Positions 51,472 through 62,300 of a stretch of 64,000 bases of DNA are shown here, in pieces; positions within the stretch are counted from its first letter, which is position 1; each line of letters opens with the position of its first letter. Under the pieces are notes generated by a model. The model saw nothing but the letters and a program-made list of their open reading frames with translations, did not search any database and was not told the DNA's origin. The position numbers were made by a program, and so were the translations under genes. Source of the DNA: Pseudomonas sp. GV071 (lineage in GTDB: Bacteria; Pseudomonadota; Gammaproteobacteria; Pseudomonadales; Pseudomonadaceae); contig NZ_QAOJ01000011.1 in NCBI RefSeq assembly GCF_003050835.1, positions 62,001 to 126,000 on the forward strand, given 5' to 3'.

Positions 51472-54400
51472 TACGCCTCCTCCAGTTCGTCGAGGGTGGC
51501 GAAAATGGCGTCGTAATCGTCTTCCACGCTGCCCAGCTCCCTGCTCTGTTCAATTAACGCCGCCAATTCGGCGACCGTGCTGGCGCGGTAGAAGTCCTGC
51601 ATCGGCAGCTCGACGCCCAGCTGGTTTTTCAGCCGCGAGATCACCCGCACCAGCAGCAGCGAATGGCCGCCCAGCTCGAAGAAGTTGTCATGCAGCCCCA
51701 CCCGCTCAACCTGCAACAGCTCCTGCCAGACCTCGGCCAGCTGGAGTTGCAGCTCAGTGTGCGGCGCGGCGAAATCGCCCTGCAGCGTCTGCCCTTCAAT
51801 GCTCGCCAACACCTTGCGGTCGAGCTTGCCGTTGGCATTCAGCGGCATCGCCTCGAGCAGCACCCATTGCTGCGGCACCATGTATTCCGGCAGCTGACGT
51901 TTCAGCGCGGCTTTCAACTGGTCGCGCAGCTCACGTTGCTGCGCTTCATCGCTGATGCTCTGACTCGGCACCACATAGGCCACCAGATGCCGGCCACTGG
52001 CTTGTTCCTGGGCCAGCACCGCGCTGTCGCGCACGCCGGGCTGCTCGCTGAGGCGCGCTTCGATCTCGCCCAGTTCGATACGGAAACCGCGGATTTTCAC
52101 CTGGTGGTCGCGGCGGCCGACGTACTCCAGCACACCATCCACCCGCCGCCGCGCCAGGTCGCCGGTGCGGTACAGACGCTGGCCGGGTTCACGGGCGAAG
52201 GGGTCGGGCACAAAGGCCAGGGCGGTGCGCACCGGATCACCGACATAACCACGGCCCACACCCGTGCCACTGACACACAGCTCACCCACCGCACGCACAC
52301 CGACCAGCTCCAGTTGGCCGTCGAGCACGTGCAGGTGGTTGTTGTCGGTGGGCAGGCCGATGGGCAGGTAGATGCTGGCGGTCTCGGCCTCGCTGACGCG
52401 GGTCAGCGAGACATCGTCGGAACACTCGGCCGGGCCATAGGCGTTGATCAGTGGAATGTTCGGGTAACGCTGCAACCAGCGGCGCGCCAGTTCCGGCGGC
52501 ATCGCTTCACCCGTGGTCAGTAACCAGCGCAGGCCGGGCAAGGCGATGGCCTCGCCGTCGAGCATGCCCTGGATCAGCGACGGCACACTTTCCAGCACGC
52601 TGATGCCGCTGGCATTCACATGGGCCAGCAGCGCCTGCGGGTCATGGGCGATAGCGTCGGGCACGATCTCCACCCGCGCACCGCACAGGGCCGCGGTGAG
52701 CAATTGCCAGACGGAAATATCGAAGCTCTGCGAGGCGGTCTGGGCGATCACGTCGTCGGCGCTTAGTTGCAGGTACGGCAGTTTGCTCAGTTGGTTATTG
52801 AGCATGCCGGCCTGCTCGACCATCACCCCTTTCGGTTGGCCAGTGGAGCCGGAGGTGTAGATCACATAGGCCAGGTGCCGAGGGCCGATGGGCAACTGCG
52901 GCGCGCGGCTGTCACTGCCTTGTTGCAGTTGCTCCCAGACCAGCAACTGCGGGCGCTGGCTGGCCTCCACCGCCGCCAGTAATGGCTGCAAGGCCGGCAC
53001 GCATTCGGCGCTGCAGACCAACACCGGCGCACGGCTGAGGGTGAGGATATGGCGCAGGCGTTCGGCCGGCAGGTGCGGGTCCAGCGGCAGGTAACCGGCG
53101 GCAGCCTTGAGGGTGCCGACGATCATGCCCAGCAACGGCAAGCCGCGTTCGGCCAGCAAGGCCACCGGCTGGTCCGGCTGCACCCCGGCGCGCAACAGGG
53201 CCTGGGCCATGCGGTTGGCGTGCTGGTCCAGTTCGCTGTACGTCCAGTGCTCGCCGTCGCAACTCGCAGCGATGCGCTCGGCATGCGCCGCCGCCTGCTG
53301 TTCGAACAGCGGCGCATAGCCCTGCTGCAACGGGTAGTCGCGGGCCGATTGGTTGAAGGTGTGCAGCAGTTGCTGACGTTCGCTGGCAGCCAGCACCGGC
53401 AAGGCGTCGAAACGTTGCTGCGGCTCGGCGGCCAGTTGCAGCAGCAGGTAGCGAAAGTCGTTGAGCAGCTGCTGCACGGTGCTGGCGTCGAACCAGCGCT
53501 GGTCGTAAGACAGGTGCAAGCCCAGCGCCGGGCCTGGGTAGACGACCACGGTGAGCGGGTAGTTGGTGTGGGTGCGGCCGGAGTCGGCGGTCACGTTGAG
53601 GCTCTGCGCCTGCTCCATCACGCCCTCTTCCATCGGCGCGTTTTCGAACACAAACAGGCTATCGAACAGTGGCTGGCCCTTGCCGATTTCGCTGCAGGCC
53701 TGGATGTCCACCAGCGGCAGATGCTCGTGCTCACGCAGGCGCAGGTTGAGGGCGAACAGCGCCTGCAACCACTGGCCAACGCTGGTCTCGCTGCCGGCCG
53801 GCGGCAGTTGCACGCGCAAGGCGATGCTGTTGATAAACAGGCCGACGGTGCGCTGCATCTCCGGCATGTCCACCGGGCGCCCGGCCACGGTGACGCCAAA
53901 CAGCACATCACGCTCGCCGCTGTAGCGCTGCAGCACCAGTGCCCAGGCGGCTTGCACCAGAGTGTTGACGGTCAGTTGCAGGCGCTGCGCGGTGGCTTGC
54001 AGTTGCTCGGTTTGCGGGCGGTCGAGCTGGGTCTGCAGGTCACCGATCAGCGAATGCCCGGCATCGCGCAGCGGCTGGCGGTCGAACGGCAGGCAGGTGG
54101 GCTGCTCGAAACCGGCCAGTTGCTCGCGCCAGAAGTGCTCGGAAGCTGGGCGGTCCTGCTGCTGCAACCAGCCGATAAAGTCGGCATAACGCGTGGCCGG
54201 CGCCAGGTTGGCCACACGGCCTTCACCGAGGGCGGCATAGATGGCGAAAAACTCGTCCATCAGCAGCGAGCGGCACCAGGCGTCGATAAGGATGTGGTGG
54301 TTGCTCAGGACAAAACCGAAGCGCTGAGCGTCGAGCTGAATCAGGCGCAGGCGAAACGGCACGGCGTGCTGCAGATCGAAACCGGCGCGGCGCTCTTCGG

Positions 54401-57400
54401 CGAGCATCTGCAGCAGCTTGGCCGGGTGCTCGCTGGCCGGCAGTGCACGCCAATCGTGAATCTGCACGTCCGGCGTGGCGGTGCGCTGCACCACCTGCAC
54501 CCAACGCTCGGCGACGCCCCAGGAGAACCGTGTACGCAAGGCATCGTGGCGCTGGGCCACGGCCTGCCAGGCCTGACGGAAACGCTCGGGGTCGATGGCG
54601 CTGTCGACGGTGTAGCAGTACTGCATCATGTAGATGCCCGACCCCGGCTCCAGCAGGGTGTGCATCAGCAGACCTTCCTGCATCGGCGACAGCGGGTAGA
54701 TGGCCTCGACCTGACGCAGGTCCAGCGGCAGTTGTTGCAGCTGCTGCTGGGTAAAACCGGCCAGGGGGAAATCGCTGGGGGTGGCGCCGCCGGCTGAATC
54801 GCTCAGGCAATGGGCGATCAGTTGTTGCAGCTCGTTCAGGTAGCGTTCGGCCAGGGTGGCGATGACGGATTCGTCGAACATCGCCCGGCTGAAGGTCCAG
54901 CCCAACTCCAGCTCGCCATTGAGCACCTGGCCATTGATGGTCAGCCAGTTGCCGAGGTCATGGTCGGCACTCTGGGTGGCGCCGACGCTTTCGCTGGCCG
55001 GCGCGAACAGGCCATCGGCGGCCAGGCTCTGGTCGAACTGACCGAGGTAGTTGAAGGTCACCCGCGGTTGCGGCAGCGCGGCCAGCGCCGTTTGCTGTTC
55101 GGCAGTGCCAAGGTAACGCAAGGCGCCAAAACCGACGCCCTTGTTGGGCACCCCGCGCAGTTGTTCCTTGATGCTCTGGATCGACTCGGTGAGCTCGGCG
55201 GCCGGAGTCAGCGCCAGGGGGAACAGGCTTGTGAACCAGCCGACACTGCGCGACAGATCGATGTCGTCAAACAGCCCCTCGCGGCCGTGGCCTTCCAGTT
55301 GAATCAGCGCGCTACCCTGCCCGCTCCATTGGCACAGAGTGCGCGCCAGGGCGGTAAGCAGCAGGTCGTTGACCTGGGTGCGGTAGGCCGCCGGGGCTTG
55401 CTGTAACAGCTGGCGGGTGTGCTCGCTGTTCAGGCGGCAATACAGGCTGTGGCCGTCGGCGATTTGCAGGCTGGCGTCGGTGCGCGCGCCCGGCAAGTCG
55501 GCATGCACACCCTGCAAGGCACCCTGCCAATACTCCAGCTCCTGAGCAGCGGCCTGCTGGGTCCACTGGGCCAACTGTTCGGCCCAGCGCTGTTGGCTGG
55601 GGGCCGGTTCGAGGGGTTGCCCGGCGCACAGTGCGTGCAGGTCTTCCAGCAGTACGCGCCAGGACACACCGTCCACCACCAGGTGATGGACCACCAGCAG
55701 CAGGCGCTGGCTGCCATCGGCCAGGTTGAACAGCACGGCGCGCAGCAGTGGGCCGTTGTGCAGGTCGAGGCTGCGCTGGGCTTGGTCGGCAATGGCGCTC
55801 AGATCGGCAGCATCGGCGGCTTCGCGTTGCCAGAGCAGGTCGGCATCGGTGGTGGCGCGGGTGCGGGCCAGCCACTGGCCGTGTTCTTGGATAAAGCTGA
55901 AGCGCAGGGCTTCGTGGTGTTGCTGGAGGCGTTGCAACGCCTGGCTCAGGACTTCTGCTGCCAGGGGATGACGAGGTGTCAGCAAGATGGCCTGGTTGTA
56001 GTGCTGCAAGCGCATCGCGGCTGAAGCGGATCGCCGCCCGGCCGCTCCTTCAGCCCCTACTCCGTCATCCCAGCGCAGGCTGGGATCCAGGTACGGTACT
56101 GCCCGCTCAAAAAAGCGTTTCTGCACGGGCAGCAGTGCGGTGTCGGTATTGGCTGCAACGGGCGCGGCCACCTTGGCGGCCACCGGTTTGGCCACTTGCG
56201 CGAGCTGCGCCACGGTCTGTTTTTCAAACAGCTGACGCGGGGTGAGTTTCAGGCCCTGGCGTTTGGCGCGGGCGATGATCTGCAGGCTGAGGATCGAGTC
56301 GCCACCCAGTTCGAAGAAGTTGTCGTGTACACCCACTTGAGCAACCTTGAGCACCTCCTGCCAGATCGCCGCCAGGGTGCTTTCCACCTCGTTGGCCGGG
56401 GCGGTATAGGCCGACTGTTGCTGCGCTTGCGGGCTGGGCAAGGCGCGGCGGTCGAGCTTGCCGTTGGCGGTCAGTGGCAACCGCTCCAGCACCAGGATAT
56501 GGGCCGGCACCAGGTAGTCGGGAAGCTGCGCTTGCAGCTGGTGTTTGATTGCTGCGGCATCCAGCACGCCGACGCAATACGCCACCAGTTGCAGTTGTTC
56601 CTGCACCGGCAGCGCCAGCACGGCGGCGTCCTGCACGCCGGGCAATTGGCGCAACACTTTGGCCACTTCGCCGGGCTCGACGCGGTAGCCGCGGATCTTC
56701 ACCTGGTCGTCACTGCGGCCAAGGAACTGCATCAGACCATCGGCGCCACGGCGTACCCGGTCGCCACTGCGGTACACCCGTGCTCCGGGCGGGCCAAAGG
56801 GGTCCGGTACAAACCGTTCGGCAGTCAGTGCGGCCTGGCCGAGATAGCCCTGGGCGACGCTGGCGCCGCCGATATACAGCTCACCGGCAACCCGCTGCGG
56901 CACCGCGTTGAGCAGTTCATCCAGCACATACAGATGGGCACCGGGCAACGCCGTACCGAGCGGCACACTGCCCGCGCTCAGCTCACCCTCCTGCTCATGG
57001 GTAAGCACGCCTACTGTGGTTTCGCTGGGACCGTAGTGGTTGATAAACCGGCAGCCCGGTTTCAGCTCACGCACACGCTGATAAAGCGCCTGGGAGCAGG
57101 CCTCGCCACCCACCAGCAACGCATGGCTGGGCAGTACATCCGCCGCCTGCGCGGCTTGCAGCAAACCATTGAGGTGGCTGGGGACAATCTTCAATACGGC
57201 GATCTGTTGCGCGGCCATATAGGCGGCAAAACGGTCGGGGTCAAAACCCAGTTCCTGCTCGACCACATGCAGCGGTCGCCCGGAGCACAGGGCACCGAAT
57301 ACCAGGGTGTGGCCAAGGTCGGCGGCGATGGTGGAGACCAGCGCCATGCTCGCGTCCTGTGGCAGCGCCAGGCGCTCCAGCAGGCCATCGACATAACTCG

Positions 57401-59348
57401 CCAGCGCGCCATGGCTGACCACCACGCCCTTGGGCTGGCCGGTGGAGCCGGAGGTGTGAATCACATAGGCCGGGCTTTGTGCATGCAGCACCACGGGATA
57501 AAGCGTGCTCTGCACTGGCCACTGTTCAGGCGCAAAAAACACAGCCTGACAGCCCAATTGAGCGTGACGGGCATCGTCGGCCGCCATGACCACCACGGCC
57601 GCCTGCGCGCGCTCAATCATCTGCGCCAGGCGCTCGCTCGGCGCTTTTATATCCAGCGGCATATACACCGCGCCGGCCTTGAGGCTGGCCAGCAGGCTCA
57701 CCAACCAGTCCAGCGAACGCTCCAGCAGCACCGCCACCGGCATGCCCGGGCGCACGCCGCAGCGCTGCAGTTGCGCGGCCAAACGATTGGCCTGGGCGTC
57801 CAGGTCGGCGTGGCTCAGGCGCGTGTCGCCATACACTGCGGCCAACGCTTGCGGCTGGCGGGCGACTTGCTCATTCCAGCGTTGCAGCACCAGCGGCAGC
57901 TGGCTGCGGTCATGGGCGGGCACCACCTCGGGCTGGGCCAGCAGGCTCAGCAGTGGCGCGTCCGGTTGCGCCAATACCTGTTCGAACAGTTCACGCAGGC
58001 TGGCAATAAACCCGTCGATGCTGGCGGCCTGGTAGAGGTCGCTGGCATAGGTCATTTCCCCGAGCACACTGCTGCCGTTGTCGGTGATATCCAGGGCCAG
58101 GTCGAAGTGCGTGCCGACCTTATTCAGCGGGTATTCGCTGACGCTCAAGCCCGGCAATTGCAGGTGGCGCTGCATGCCGACGTTCTGGTTGAACTTGGCC
58201 TGGAACAGCGGGTTATGCCCCAGGCTGCGCTCCGGTTGCAGCGCCTCGACCAACTGCTCGAAGGGCAATTGCTGATGGGCCTGGGCCGCCAGGCTGGTGT
58301 CGCGCACCTGGGCCAACAGGCTGTTGAAGCTCTGGCGCAGGTCGACCTGGCAGCGCAGCACCTGGGTGTTGATGAAAAAGCCGATCAGCCCTTCCACTTC
58401 CTCGCGGCCGCGGTTGGCATTCGGCACGCCGATGCGGATGTCCTGCTGACCGCTGTGGCGGGCGAGAAACAGGCCATAACCGGCCAGGGTCAGCATAAAC
58501 AGAGTCACGCCCTGGCTGCGCGCCAACGCCTGCATGCGCTGCGACAGCGGCGCGCCAAAGTCGAAGCGCACGGTGGCGCCGGCGTAGCTCTGCACCGGCG
58601 GGCGAGCGAAGTCTGGTGCCACTTCCAGCAGCGGGTGCTCATCGCCCAGCTGCTCACGCCAATAGGCCAACTGCCGCTCGCCCTCGCCCGCCTCCAGCCA
58701 GCGCCGCTGCCACAGGGCGTAGTCGGCGTATTGCAGCGGCAGCTCCGGCAGGCTGGCCTGCTGATAGAGCTGCACGAACTCACGCACCATCACGTCCATC
58801 GACCAGCCATCGGAGACGATGTGGTGCATGCACACCAGCAGCACGTTTTCCTGCTCGCCGAGGCTGAACAGGCTGGCGCGCAGCAGCGGGCCGTTGAGCA
58901 GGTCGAACGGCTTGGCCACCTCGGCGTCCACCTGCGCCTGCAGCTCGGCCTCGCTGGTTTTGATCCGGTGCAGCACCAGGCCCTGCACGGGCAACACCCG
59001 CTGCTCGGCCTGTTCGCCGTCGATCTGGAACACCGTGCGCAGCGCCTCATGGCGTTGCAGCAGGCCATCGAACGCCGCTTGCAGACGCTGCTCATCCAAT
59101 TCGCCCGTCAGGCGCAGCGCAGCGGCCATGTTGTAGGCGGCGCTCTGCGGCTCCATCTGCCAGAGAAACAGCAAGCGCTGCTGGGCGTAGGACAGCGGCA
59201 GGCTGCTCTGGCTATGGCGGCTGGCGACGATGGGCAGCAGGCTGAAGTCTTTGCCGTCTTGCTGCAGCTTGGCGAGGAACTGGCGACGTTGTTCGAGCGA
59301 CAACCCGATGAACTTTTCCGCGATGCGTGCTGTGGTGTTCGGGGTCAT
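51471..59348 (-). CDS. Pyoverdine non-ribosomal peptide synthetase, modules 2-3 (D-Asp, Dab-like)
   Basis: A 2625-residue synthetase read as C-A-T-E / C-A-T. The first C domain has HHIVSDGWSM. The first A pocket reads DLTKLGHVGK, the Asp type; a Thr-rich loop IAADLGHTLVF takes the place of the usual FD. The following E domain (HHLVVDGVSWR) predicts D-Asp, often beta-hydroxylated in pyoverdines by an enzyme not seen here. The second C domain is the YPLSPMQEG type with an altered HHILIDAW motif. The second A pocket reads DIWELTADDK, which I recall as a Dab-type code (uncertain). The protein ends in a T domain (GGHSLLLV). The E domain carries a 27-residue in-frame insert at residues 1086-1112. 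I start at ATG 59348, with AAGAGG upstream, 2 nt after the previous stop. Confidence 0.92.
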   Translation of the reverse strand: MTPNTTARIAEKFIGLSLEQRRQFLAKLQQDGKDFSLLPIVASRHSQSSLPLSYAQQRLLFLWQMEPQSAAYNMAAALRLTGELDEQRLQAAFDGLLQRHEALRTVFQIDGEQAEQRVLPVQGLVLHRIKTSEAELQAQVDAEVAKPFDLLNGPLLRASLFSLGEQENVLLVCMHHIVSDGWSMDVMVREFVQLYQQASLPELPLQYADYALWQRRWLEAGEGERQLAYWREQLGDEHPLLEVAPDFARPPVQSYAGATVRFDFGAPLSQRMQALARSQGVTLFMLTLAGYGLFLARHSGQQDIRIGVPNANRGREEVEGLIGFFINTQVLRCQVDLRQSFNSLLAQVRDTSLAAQAHQQLPFEQLVEALQPERSLGHNPLFQAKFNQNVGMQRHLQLPGLSVSEYPLNKVGTHFDLALDITDNGSSVLGEMTYASDLYQAASIDGFIASLRELFEQVLAQPDAPLLSLLAQPEVVPAHDRSQLPLVLQRWNEQVARQPQALAAVYGDTRLSHADLDAQANRLAAQLQRCGVRPGMPVAVLLERSLDWLVSLLASLKAGAVYMPLDIKAPSERLAQMIERAQAAVVVMAADDARHAQLGCQAVFFAPEQWPVQSTLYPVVLHAQSPAYVIHTSGSTGQPKGVVVSHGALASYVDGLLERLALPQDASMALVSTIAADLGHTLVFGALCSGRPLHVVEQELGFDPDRFAAYMAAQQIAVLKIVPSHLNGLLQAAQAADVLPSHALLVGGEACSQALYQRVRELKPGCRFINHYGPSETTVGVLTHEQEGELSAGSVPLGTALPGAHLYVLDELLNAVPQRVAGELYIGGASVAQGYLGQAALTAERFVPDPFGPPGARVYRSGDRVRRGADGLMQFLGRSDDQVKIRGYRVEPGEVAKVLRQLPGVQDAAVLALPVQEQLQLVAYCVGVLDAAAIKHQLQAQLPDYLVPAHILVLERLPLTANGKLDRRALPSPQAQQQSAYTAPANEVESTLAAIWQEVLKVAQVGVHDNFFELGGDSILSLQIIARAKRQGLKLTPRQLFEKQTVAQLAQVAKPVAAKVAAPVAANTDTALLPVQKRFFERAVPYLDPSLRWDDGVGAEGAAGRRSASAAMRLQHYNQAILLTPRHPLAAEVLSQALQRLQQHHEALRFSFIQEHGQWLARTRATTDADLLWQREAADAADLSAIADQAQRSLDLHNGPLLRAVLFNLADGSQRLLLVVHHLVVDGVSWRVLLEDLHALCAGQPLEPAPSQQRWAEQLAQWTQQAAAQELEYWQGALQGVHADLPGARTDASLQIADGHSLYCRLNSEHTRQLLQQAPAAYRTQVNDLLLTALARTLCQWSGQGSALIQLEGHGREGLFDDIDLSRSVGWFTSLFPLALTPAAELTESIQSIKEQLRGVPNKGVGFGALRYLGTAEQQTALAALPQPRVTFNYLGQFDQSLAADGLFAPASESVGATQSADHDLGNWLTINGQVLNGELELGWTFSRAMFDESVIATLAERYLNELQQLIAHCLSDSAGGATPSDFPLAGFTQQQLQQLPLDLRQVEAIYPLSPMQEGLLMHTLLEPGSGIYMMQYCYTVDSAIDPERFRQAWQAVAQRHDALRTRFSWGVAERWVQVVQRTATPDVQIHDWRALPASEHPAKLLQMLAEERRAGFDLQHAVPFRLRLIQLDAQRFGFVLSNHHILIDAWCRSLLMDEFFAIYAALGEGRVANLAPATRYADFIGWLQQQDRPASEHFWREQLAGFEQPTCLPFDRQPLRDAGHSLIGDLQTQLDRPQTEQLQATAQRLQLTVNTLVQAAWALVLQRYSGERDVLFGVTVAGRPVDMPEMQRTVGLFINSIALRVQLPPAGSETSVGQWLQALFALNLRLREHEHLPLVDIQACSEIGKGQPLFDSLFVFENAPMEEGVMEQAQSLNVTADSGRTHTNYPLTVVVYPGPALGLHLSYDQRWFDASTVQQLLNDFRYLLLQLAAEPQQRFDALPVLAASERQQLLHTFNQSARDYPLQQGYAPLFEQQAAAHAERIAASCDGEHWTYSELDQHANRMAQALLRAGVQPDQPVALLAERGLPLLGMIVGTLKAAAGYLPLDPHLPAERLRHILTLSRAPVLVCSAECVPALQPLLAAVEASQRPQLLVWEQLQQGSDSRAPQLPIGPRHLAYVIYTSGSTGQPKGVMVEQAGMLNNQLSKLPYLQLSADDVIAQTASQSFDISVWQLLTAALCGARVEIVPDAIAHDPQALLAHVNASGISVLESVPSLIQGMLDGEAIALPGLRWLLTTGEAMPPELARRWLQRYPNIPLINAYGPAECSDDVSLTRVSEAETASIYLPIGLPTDNNHLHVLDGQLELVGVRAVGELCVSGTGVGRGYVGDPVRTALAFVPDPFAREPGQRLYRTGDLARRRVDGVLEYVGRRDHQVKIRGFRIELGEIEARLSEQPGVRDSAVLAQEQASGRHLVAYVVPSQSISDEAQQRELRDQLKAALKRQLPEYMVPQQWVLLEAMPLNANGKLDRKVLASIEGQTLQGDFAAPHTELQLQLAEVWQELLQVERVGLHDNFFELGGHSLLLVRVISRLKNQLGVELPMQDFYRASTVAELAALIEQSRELGSVEDDYDAIFATLDELEEA
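56013..56093. repeat. REP-type insertion inside the NRPS epimerization domain
   Basis: An 81-bp segment begins exactly at a REP core (catcgcggctgaagc) and ends with a second palindromic unit (gtcatcccagcgcaggctgg, the element also found at 9241). It is 27 codons long and in frame. In the two other E domains of this operon the FF-to-HxNQ distance is 8 residues. Here it is 35, and the extra residues (YLDPSLRWDDG...SASAAM) are exactly this segment. Confidence 0.85.
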
Positions 59349-59350
59349 GC

Positions 59351-62300
59351 TCAAACCTCTTCCAGGGAATTCATAAAGGCTTCCATCTCGTCCCAGTCCT
59401 GGGCGCTATGGCGGTGCTGCGCGGCCAGTTCAGCGGCCAGCGCGGCCAGGGTCGGGTGCTCGAACAGGCTGCGCAGCGGCAGGCTCAGGCCCAGCTCACG
59501 CTTGATCCGCGCCACCACCTGGGCAGCCAGCAAGGAGTGGCCGCCGAGGTCGAAAAAGTGGTCATCAAGACCGATGCGCGGCACCTGCAACACCGCCATC
59601 CAGATGCTCGCCAAGCGCTGCTCAAGCTCGCTTTGTGGCGCCCGGTAGTGGCCTTGCAGCTGGCTGGGATCGGGGGCCGGCAAGGCCTTGCGGTCGAGCT
59701 TGCCGCTGCTGGTGAGGGGCATTTTTTCCAACAACAGCAGGTGGCTGGGCACCATGTAATCGGCCAGCGAGGCCTGCAGGCTGGCGCGCAGTTGCTGGCG
59801 GAAAGGCTGCTGGCTGGCGCTGTCGGCCAGAGCCAGCTCGGCCTGTTCGGGAACGATATAGGCCACCAGGGTGGCGCCGCTGCCGAGGTCTGGCGCCACC
59901 ACCAGGGCTTCGCGCACGCCGGCGCAGTGCTGCAAACGTGCTTCGACTTCGCCCAGCTCGATGCGGAAACCGCGGATCTTCACCTGGTGGTCGACACGGC
60001 CGATGTACTCCAGCGCACCCTCGGCGCGGCAACGCACGCGGTCGCCGCTGCGGTACAGGCGCTGGCCCGGGTTGAACGGGTCGGCGACAAAACGCTCGGC
60101 GGTCAGCCCCGGCTGGCCGTGGTAACCACGGGCCAGACCAGGGCCACCGATATACAGCTCGCCGATGGCGCCAGGCGGCAGCAGGTTCAGTTCAGCATCC
60201 AGCACATACAGACGGGTGCCCGGCAGCGGCCGGCCAATGGGAATGCCACGCCAGCTCACCTGTGCGGCACGCAGGCCACTGCAGTCGTGAATGCTGGAGA
60301 CCACCGTGGCCTCGGTCGGCCCATAGGTATTGAGCAAACGCACGGCGCCGAGACCAGCCTGCTGCGACAGCTCCAGGCCCTCCACCGCCATGGCTTCACC
60401 ACCGACATGGATCTGCCGCAGATTGCCGAACGTGCGCGGTGCGCCCTCGGCAAATTCCTTGACCAGCATGTGCCAGTAGGCCGCCGGCAAATCGGCGACG
60501 GTGACGCCATGTTCTTGCACCGCCTGCAACCAGGTTTCGCTGTCCCAGCTGCGGCTGTCGCGCATGACCACAGCGGCACCGCGAATCAGCGGCGGGTAGA
60601 ACTGCTCGACAAAGCCGTCGAAGCTGGCGGTGGCGAACTGCAGCACGCGGTCCTGGGCCTCCAGCTCGCTGTAGTCAGCGGCCAGGTGGCTAAAACCGGC
60701 CAGGGCGCCGTGGCTGATGGCCACGCCCTTGGGCAGGCCGGTGGAGCCGGAGGTGTAAATCACATAGGCCAGTTGTTCGGCGGCGGTCGGCAGGTTGAGG
60801 TTGCTGTCGTCCTGCCAAGCGGCGCCCTGCTCCACGCACAGCGCGGGAACGTTTGGCAGCGTTGGCAGGTTATCGCCCTGCCCCAGCAGCAAGCGCACGC
60901 CGCTGGCGGCACACATCTGGGCCAGGCGCTCGGCGCTGAGGCTGAGGTCCAGCGGCACATAGGCAGCACCGCTTTTCAGCACCGCGAGCAAGGCCACCGG
61001 CAGGTTCAGGTCGCGACCCAACTGCACCGCCACCAGGCTGCCATGACCGATGCCGAGGCTGCGCAAGCGCCAGGCCAGGCGGTTGGCGCGCTGGTTGAGC
61101 TCGTGGTAGCTGAGGCTCAGCAAACTGCCCGCCAGTTGCACCGCCAAGGCCGTTGGCGTGCGCGCGACCTGCTGCTCGAACAGCTGCTGCACCGCCGGGG
61201 CGGCGGCTGGCAATTGCAGGTAAACATTGTTGGCGTGCTGGCGTTGCACCTCGGCGGCATCCAGCAACGCAAGGCTGCCAATCGGCTGCTCCGGGGTCTG
61301 GGTGATCGCCCGCAACAGGTTCTGCCAATGCGCCGCCATGCGCTCAATGGTCGCCGCCTCGAACAAATCGGTGGCGTAGGTGATGGCGGCCAACAGCTGC
61401 TCGCCCTCCTCGCGCGTTTCCAGCATCAGGTCGCTGGCCGCCGCATGTTGACGCGCCACCCCGGCGCTCTGCGCGGCCTGCAGATGGGCGACCTGCACAC
61501 CATCGGCCAACTGCATGCCGGCGATATCCGTTACCAGCGGCTGGTGATTGAACATCACCTGAAACAGCGGGTTATGGCTCTGACTGCGCGCCGGCTGCAA
61601 GGCTTCCAGCACCGCATCGAACGGCAGCTCCTGATGGGCCTGGGCGCCGGTGGTGGCCAGCTTGACCTGCTCCAGCAAACGGCTGAACGGCAGCGCGCCA
61701 GTGAGCTGACTACGCAGCACCTGGGTATTCACAAAGAAGCCAATCAGCCCCTCGCTTTCGCTACGGGTGCGGTTGGCAATCAGGCCACCGACGCGGATAT
61801 CGCCCTGGCCGCTGTAGCGGTGCAACAGCACCTTGAAACTCGCCAGCAGCACCACAAACAGGCTCACGCCACTGCGCTTGGCCAATGCTTTCAGCGCCTG
61901 CTGCAAGCCAGCCTCCAGCCCGAACTCCAGCCGAGCCCCGGCATGGCTGGGCAACGCCGGGCGCGGGTGGTCGGTGGGCAACTCCAGCAACGGGTGCTCG
62001 TCGCCCAGGTGAGCGCGCCAGTAATCCAGCTGCCGCTCGGCTTCACCCGCCTCCAGCCAACTGCGCTGCCACAGCCCATAGTCGCGGTACTGCACAACCA
62101 AGGCCGGCGCCTGCAGCGGCTGGCCGCAGACAATGGCGTTGTAACCGGCCATAAATTCCTGGATCAGGATGTTCATCGACCAGCCATCGGCAATGATGTG
62201 ATGCATGGTCAGCAGCAGTACATGCTCATCCGCCGCCAGGCGCAGCAACTGCACCCGCAGCAACGGCCCCTGCTCCAGATCGAACGGCTGCGCCGCCTGC

